Positions 14,086-16,918 of a DNA stretch of 16,918 nt are shown piece by piece. Position 1 is the stretch's first letter, and the number at the start of each line of letters is the position of its first letter. The translations under genes were made by a program, and so were the position numbers. The notes under the pieces are model-generated. The model was not told the origin of the DNA and made no database searches. It worked only from the letters and a program-made list of their open reading frames with translations. This DNA comes from Myxococcota bacterium. Lineage in GTDB: Bacteria > Myxococcota_A > UBA9160 > SMWR01. The stretch is taken from the NCBI GenBank assembly GCA_022447545.1, contig JAKVBI010000014.1, forward strand, positions 1-16,918, written 5' to 3'.

Positions 14086-15153
14086 ATGACGCGTCGTGCA
14101 ATTGTCGTAGGGACCGGTTTTGGATCGCGAGTTCACGTGCCCGCTCTTCGTGCAGCGGGCTTCGAGGTGGTAGCCCTGGTGGGCACAGATCCCGATCGCA
14201 CTGCCCGCCGAGCGCGGCGTCTCGGGGTGGATCACGCTTTGTGTGATCTCGGAGAGGCGCTCGAAGTTTCGGGCGTCGAGTTGGTGACGATTGCCTCGCC
14301 GCCGAATCTGCATGCCCCGCAGGTTCTCGAAGCGATTGCCGCGGGAAAACATGTGATCTGCGAAAAACCATTCACTCTGGATGGAGAAGAGGCGAGCCGT
14401 GTTCTGGAAGCTGCCGAAGCGGCGAATGTGGTTCACCGGTTGGGCTACGAGTTTCGATGGGCGACGGATCGTGCACTTGGCGCGCGTGCCATCGCCCAGG
14501 GGATGATCGGTGAACCCCGATGGGCGAGTTTCGTGAGCCACGTCTCGCTTCTTGCCGAGCCTGATTTCGAAATGCCGTCGTGGTGGTGGCGACCTGAGAA
14601 GGGAGGCGGATGGCTACTCGCGAGTGGTTCGCACCTGATTGACCAGATCCAAGTGTGGTTGGGTGAAATCGAATGGGTCAGCGCTCAGGTCGAAACCATT
14701 TCGCGCAGCGAAGAACTGGCCGACGATAGTTTTGCAGTGCTCGCCCGTACCCGTAAGGGAGCCAGCGTGACAATTCAGCAATCGGGTGCATCGCTGGGGC
14801 CCATGGCAGGATTGACTCGGGTGGTGGGAACCTCGGGCAGTTTATGGATGGAAGGGGGAGCGGTTCACGTCTCCGACGCCGAGGGGGCACGGGCTCTCGA
14901 TGTTCCGAAAGACCTCGAGCTTCCCCCGCCACCGGAGGAAAGTGATCGCGCAAGTGCTCGCTATACGCACATGGAACTGGGCCCTTATACGAAGCTTTGC
15001 CAATCAGTGGTCGATGAGTTGGAGGGCAGGGGAGTGGCGGCGCTCGAGCCAAAGCCGCCTACCTTTGTCGATGGTCTTGCCTCCATGCGGGTGCTTGACG
15101 CGATCCGAGAGTCGGCGGAGAGCGGAAGGCGTGTGAAGGTCCAAAGCGATTAG
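14086..15153 (+). CDS. Gfo/Idh/MocA family NAD(P)-dependent oxidoreductase
   Basis: The product has 355 residues. The Rossmann glycine loop is VVGTGFGSRVHVPAL (7-21), TIASPPNLHAPQVLEAIAAG (68-87) follows, and the family EKP motif is at 93-95 (CEKPF). The C-terminal domain carries GGGWLLASGSHLIDQIQVWLG (173-193), where H183 and D186 are in the usual catalytic positions. These enzymes oxidise or reduce sugars, inositols and other polyols or ketones with NAD(P). The substrate is not predictable. I chose ATG 14086 because AGGGAAG lies just upstream and the Rossmann strand begins four residues in. The longer frame from 13918 adds 56 residues with no match. No signal peptide is seen, so it is cytoplasmic. 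It converges on the second sulfotransferase gene with a 68-base gap. Confidence 0.87.
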   Translation: MTRRAIVVGTGFGSRVHVPALRAAGFEVVALVGTDPDRTARRARRLGVDHALCDLGEALEVSGVELVTIASPPNLHAPQVLEAIAAGKHVICEKPFTLDGEEASRVLEAAEAANVVHRLGYEFRWATDRALGARAIAQGMIGEPRWASFVSHVSLLAEPDFEMPSWWWRPEKGGGWLLASGSHLIDQIQVWLGEIEWVSAQVETISRSEELADDSFAVLARTRKGASVTIQQSGASLGPMAGLTRVVGTSGSLWMEGGAVHVSDAEGARALDVPKDLELPPPPEESDRASARYTHMELGPYTKLCQSVVDELEGRGVAALEPKPPTFVDGLASMRVLDAIRESAESGRRVKVQSD

Positions 15154-15221
15154 GTTTTAACGCACTGCGCTGGCTGTGCGAATTGTACGAGGTGGGAGTC
15201 GTGGCGGCATGGCGCCGCGGT

Positions 15222-16382
15222 TCAAGGGGGTGACCCTGCGAGGGGTACGTCGAATCGATGGCAGTATCGCCCCAGGCGTTCTCGAAGTTCTCCATATTCG
15301 ACGCCGAACTCCGACAGGTCGTATTCGTGGATCCCGTGGAGACCCGCTGGGTTTTGAGAAGCCCAGCGGGCCATGGCTTCCTCGGCGAATTCGGTGAAGG
15401 GTAGCCCCGCTGCCTCGTAGACCCGGCTCATCGCTCGTACAGGAGTTTCGACGAACTCCTGGTAGGGGATGTCGGCGATACGAACCTCCGGGTGTCGATC
15501 ACGAAAATCGAGAGTTCGATCCATGCTGTCAGCGATCATCTCTAGCATGTGACGGCCAATCTCATGGTCATCGACTTCGTCACTATTACGCCTTCTCATG
15601 ATGCGGGTCAGGCTGCAAATCGATCCCAGCATCTCTACCGGATCGCGATGGATGTGAACGAAAGTCGCATCCGGATACACGCTGTGTATTTCCTCGTTGT
15701 AGAGAAGGTGAGGCGGGTTCTTCAGAGCCCATCGCTCGCGTTTGTTCCGCCATTGAAGGAGCTGAAGTTGAAGTCGATGATATTCGTAGCCCCAGATCAT
15801 GTCGCACTCGCGAGTCGCCCAGGCGTATTGGCTGGGAGTATTGATCAGGTGCGTAAAATGTGGGGAGTGGAAGGCGTTGGACAGGAGGAAATGGCATTCG
15901 TCGGGACCTTCCACGTCTCCGATGTGGATGCGTCGAAATGCGCGACTCTGTTCGCTCTCCATGTCAGGGCGCATCTGCGCGATTCGTGGATCTTCATGAA
16001 TTGTCCGCTGATCAGGTGGCGGGCAGGGCTTTCTTGCTTCCCAACTCAACAGGCATCGGTTTTCTGGATCACAACCGAGTAGAAAGCCGGCCGCTGTGGT
16101 TCCTGTGCGAGGTCCGCTGGCGACAATGATGGGAGGGGTGATGATTTCACTTCGAATCTCGGGGTGACGCGAGACCCAGTCCTGGATTTCAAGTCGGTTG
16201 ACGAGATTGTCCCGGGCAGTGTTGAAGAGGAATGAACGCCCGGCCTCGTTCATGCGGCCTTCGGTGAGAGCGGAATCGAGAAGCACTCCGAGGGGTTCTC
16301 GGTGTTCATCTCCTCCAAAATCCGATGTCTGGGTGCGCTGGCGCGCTGCCGTTTCCAGTCGATCCACGGTCAAATCGGACAC
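15222..16382 (-). CDS. PAPS-dependent sulfotransferase family protein (second copy)
   Basis: The product has 386 residues from a GTG start at 16382, with GGAG 6 bases upstream. The phosphosulfate loop is SGPRTGTT (89-96). The 3'-phosphate motif is HIHRDPVEMLGS (243-254), and WALKNPPHLL (218-227) is the usual preceding segment. The N-terminus (LTVDRLETAARQRTQTSDFG) and the C-terminal MARWASQNPAGLHGIHEYDL block put it in the same Sulfotransfer_3 subgroup as the gene at 1877-3010. The two are well diverged, so this is not a recent duplication. It probably sulfates a hydroxylated small molecule or lipid in the cytoplasm. It is divergent from the amidohydrolase gene, with 202 bases between the starts. 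Confidence 0.82.
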   Translation of the reverse strand: MSDLTVDRLETAARQRTQTSDFGGDEHREPLGVLLDSALTEGRMNEAGRSFLFNTARDNLVNRLEIQDWVSRHPEIRSEIITPPIIVASGPRTGTTAAGFLLGCDPENRCLLSWEARKPCPPPDQRTIHEDPRIAQMRPDMESEQSRAFRRIHIGDVEGPDECHFLLSNAFHSPHFTHLINTPSQYAWATRECDMIWGYEYHRLQLQLLQWRNKRERWALKNPPHLLYNEEIHSVYPDATFVHIHRDPVEMLGSICSLTRIMRRRNSDEVDDHEIGRHMLEMIADSMDRTLDFRDRHPEVRIADIPYQEFVETPVRAMSRVYEAAGLPFTEFAEEAMARWASQNPAGLHGIHEYDLSEFGVEYGELRERLGRYCHRFDVPLAGSPP

Positions 16383-16584
16383 GATGTCTCCAGCGCTTCA
16401 ATCCTGGCATTCGCGGGGGTCAGTATGCATTGGAACGGAGTGGAAGGGGCAGAATCGTTGACGGTTTTCGATTCGAGGGCTCGGCCCTTCATCATCGGTT
16501 TTCGGTCGACGACCCGATGGTTCCTGGGTTACAAGATGTCTTGAATCGGGCGCGCCAGTAATCCCCCCAGCACAGGAGACTGTC
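16383..16584. promoter_or_regulatory. Divergent promoter region, sulfotransferase / amidohydrolase
   Basis: The 202-base spacer between head-to-head genes must contain both promoters. AGGAG at 16574-16578 is the ribosome-binding site of the rightward gene. TTGACG at about 16457-16462 resembles a -35 box, but no -10 box stands 16-18 bases downstream. No long palindrome is evident. Confidence 0.3.
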
Positions 16585-16918
16585 ATGAGCGAATCGAATC
16601 GTCCCCTCACCGTGGATGCCGACGGCCACGTACTTGAACCCGTGGATACTTGGGAGAAGTACATCGATCCCGCTTTTCGCGAACGGGCTCTGCGCGTCGG
16701 GATTGATGATGATGGTTTCGAAAACCTCTTCATCGACGGCCGCCCGACAATGATGCTGAAGGGGAGGTTGGGCGCCTTGGGGGGAATCGAGGCCGATGGC
16801 GACGAGAAGCTCGAGTTTCAAACGCCCGGGCGTCGCACGTATGCTGAAGGGGCCCCCGCAGGTGGCTATGACCCGGCTGCGCGGCTCGCGGTTCTCGACG
16901 CCGAGGGCATCGATCAGG
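16585..16918 (+). CDS. Metal-dependent amidohydrolase (amidohydrolase_2 family), N-terminal part
   Basis: The frame from ATG 16585 is open for 111 codons and runs off the right edge. AGGAG lies 6 bases upstream. Residues 10-30 (VDADGHVLEPVDTWEKYIDP) are the typical opening of the amidohydrolase_2 TIM-barrel group. There the first metal-binding motif is DxDxH-like (here DADGH), followed by an E-P-xxxW segment. YDPAARLAVLDAEGID near the edge matches the helix before the second strand, where the family reads YDPxARLxxMDxxGID. Members hydrolyse or decarboxylate cyclic and aromatic compounds and are abundant in sterol and aromatic degradation regions. The exact reaction cannot be told from the N-terminus. 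Confidence 0.83.
   Translation, partial: MSESNRPLTVDADGHVLEPVDTWEKYIDPAFRERALRVGIDDDGFENLFIDGRPTMMLKGRLGALGGIEADGDEKLEFQTPGRRTYAEGAPAGGYDPAARLAVLDAEGIDQ

Overview
The window is bacterial, with about 58-60 % G+C by eye. It is a densely packed chromosome segment with short intergenic gaps and genes on both strands. There are no rRNA or tRNA genes, insertion sequences, CRISPR arrays or phage genes that I can see. The gene types point to a free-living, probably uncultured proteobacterium of the broad deltaproteobacterial kind (Myxococcota, Desulfobacterota or Binatota-like). They are an RHS-type secreted protein, a DUF1566-like exported repeat protein, a di-heme cytochrome c peroxidase, PAPS sulfotransferases and a type III CoA-transferase/thiolase-fold cluster. 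That placement is inference from gene content only.

Layout. At 1-414 (-) lies the N-terminal part of an RHS-type protein that runs off the left edge. At 748-1767 (-) is a DUF7064/7065 (hydroxyneurosporene-synthase-like) protein, divergent from a sulfotransferase at 1877-3010 (+). An exported DUF1566-like protein with an internal repeat (3222-4220, +) converges on a di-heme cytochrome c peroxidase (4363-5466, -). Next comes a small GFA/Mss4-like zinc protein (5645-6064, -). The core of the window is a tight four-gene operon on the minus strand, 11347 down to 6185: thiolase-fold protein, tandem two-domain type III CoA-transferase, DUF35 Zn-ribbon/OB-fold protein, single-domain type III CoA-transferase. 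All three junctions overlap by 1 or 4 bases. A short cyclic-nucleotide-binding-domain remnant follows (11643-11891, -). Then come a secreted PHB-depolymerase/feruloyl-esterase-like hydrolase with a membrane-spanning basic tail (12141-13148, +), a DUF2165 membrane protein (13158-13661, -), a Gfo/Idh/MocA oxidoreductase (14086-15153, +), a second sulfotransferase (15222-16382, -) and the start of a metal-dependent amidohydrolase (16585-end, +).

How the genes may work together. The operon combines CoA-ester formation (two type III CoA-transferase genes) with a thiolase-fold protein that seems to lack the usual nucleophilic cysteine, plus a DUF35 protein. This is the pairing seen in steroid side-chain retro-aldolases (Ltp2/ChsH2) and other SCP-x-like thiolase systems. 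I infer a catabolic route in which a carboxylic acid is activated to a CoA thioester by CoA transfer and then cleaved. The flanking DUF7064/7065 protein, amidohydrolase, oxidoreductase and sulfotransferases are gene families often found near degradation genes for hydrophobic ring compounds (sterols, terpenoids, aromatics). The substrate cannot be read from the sequence.
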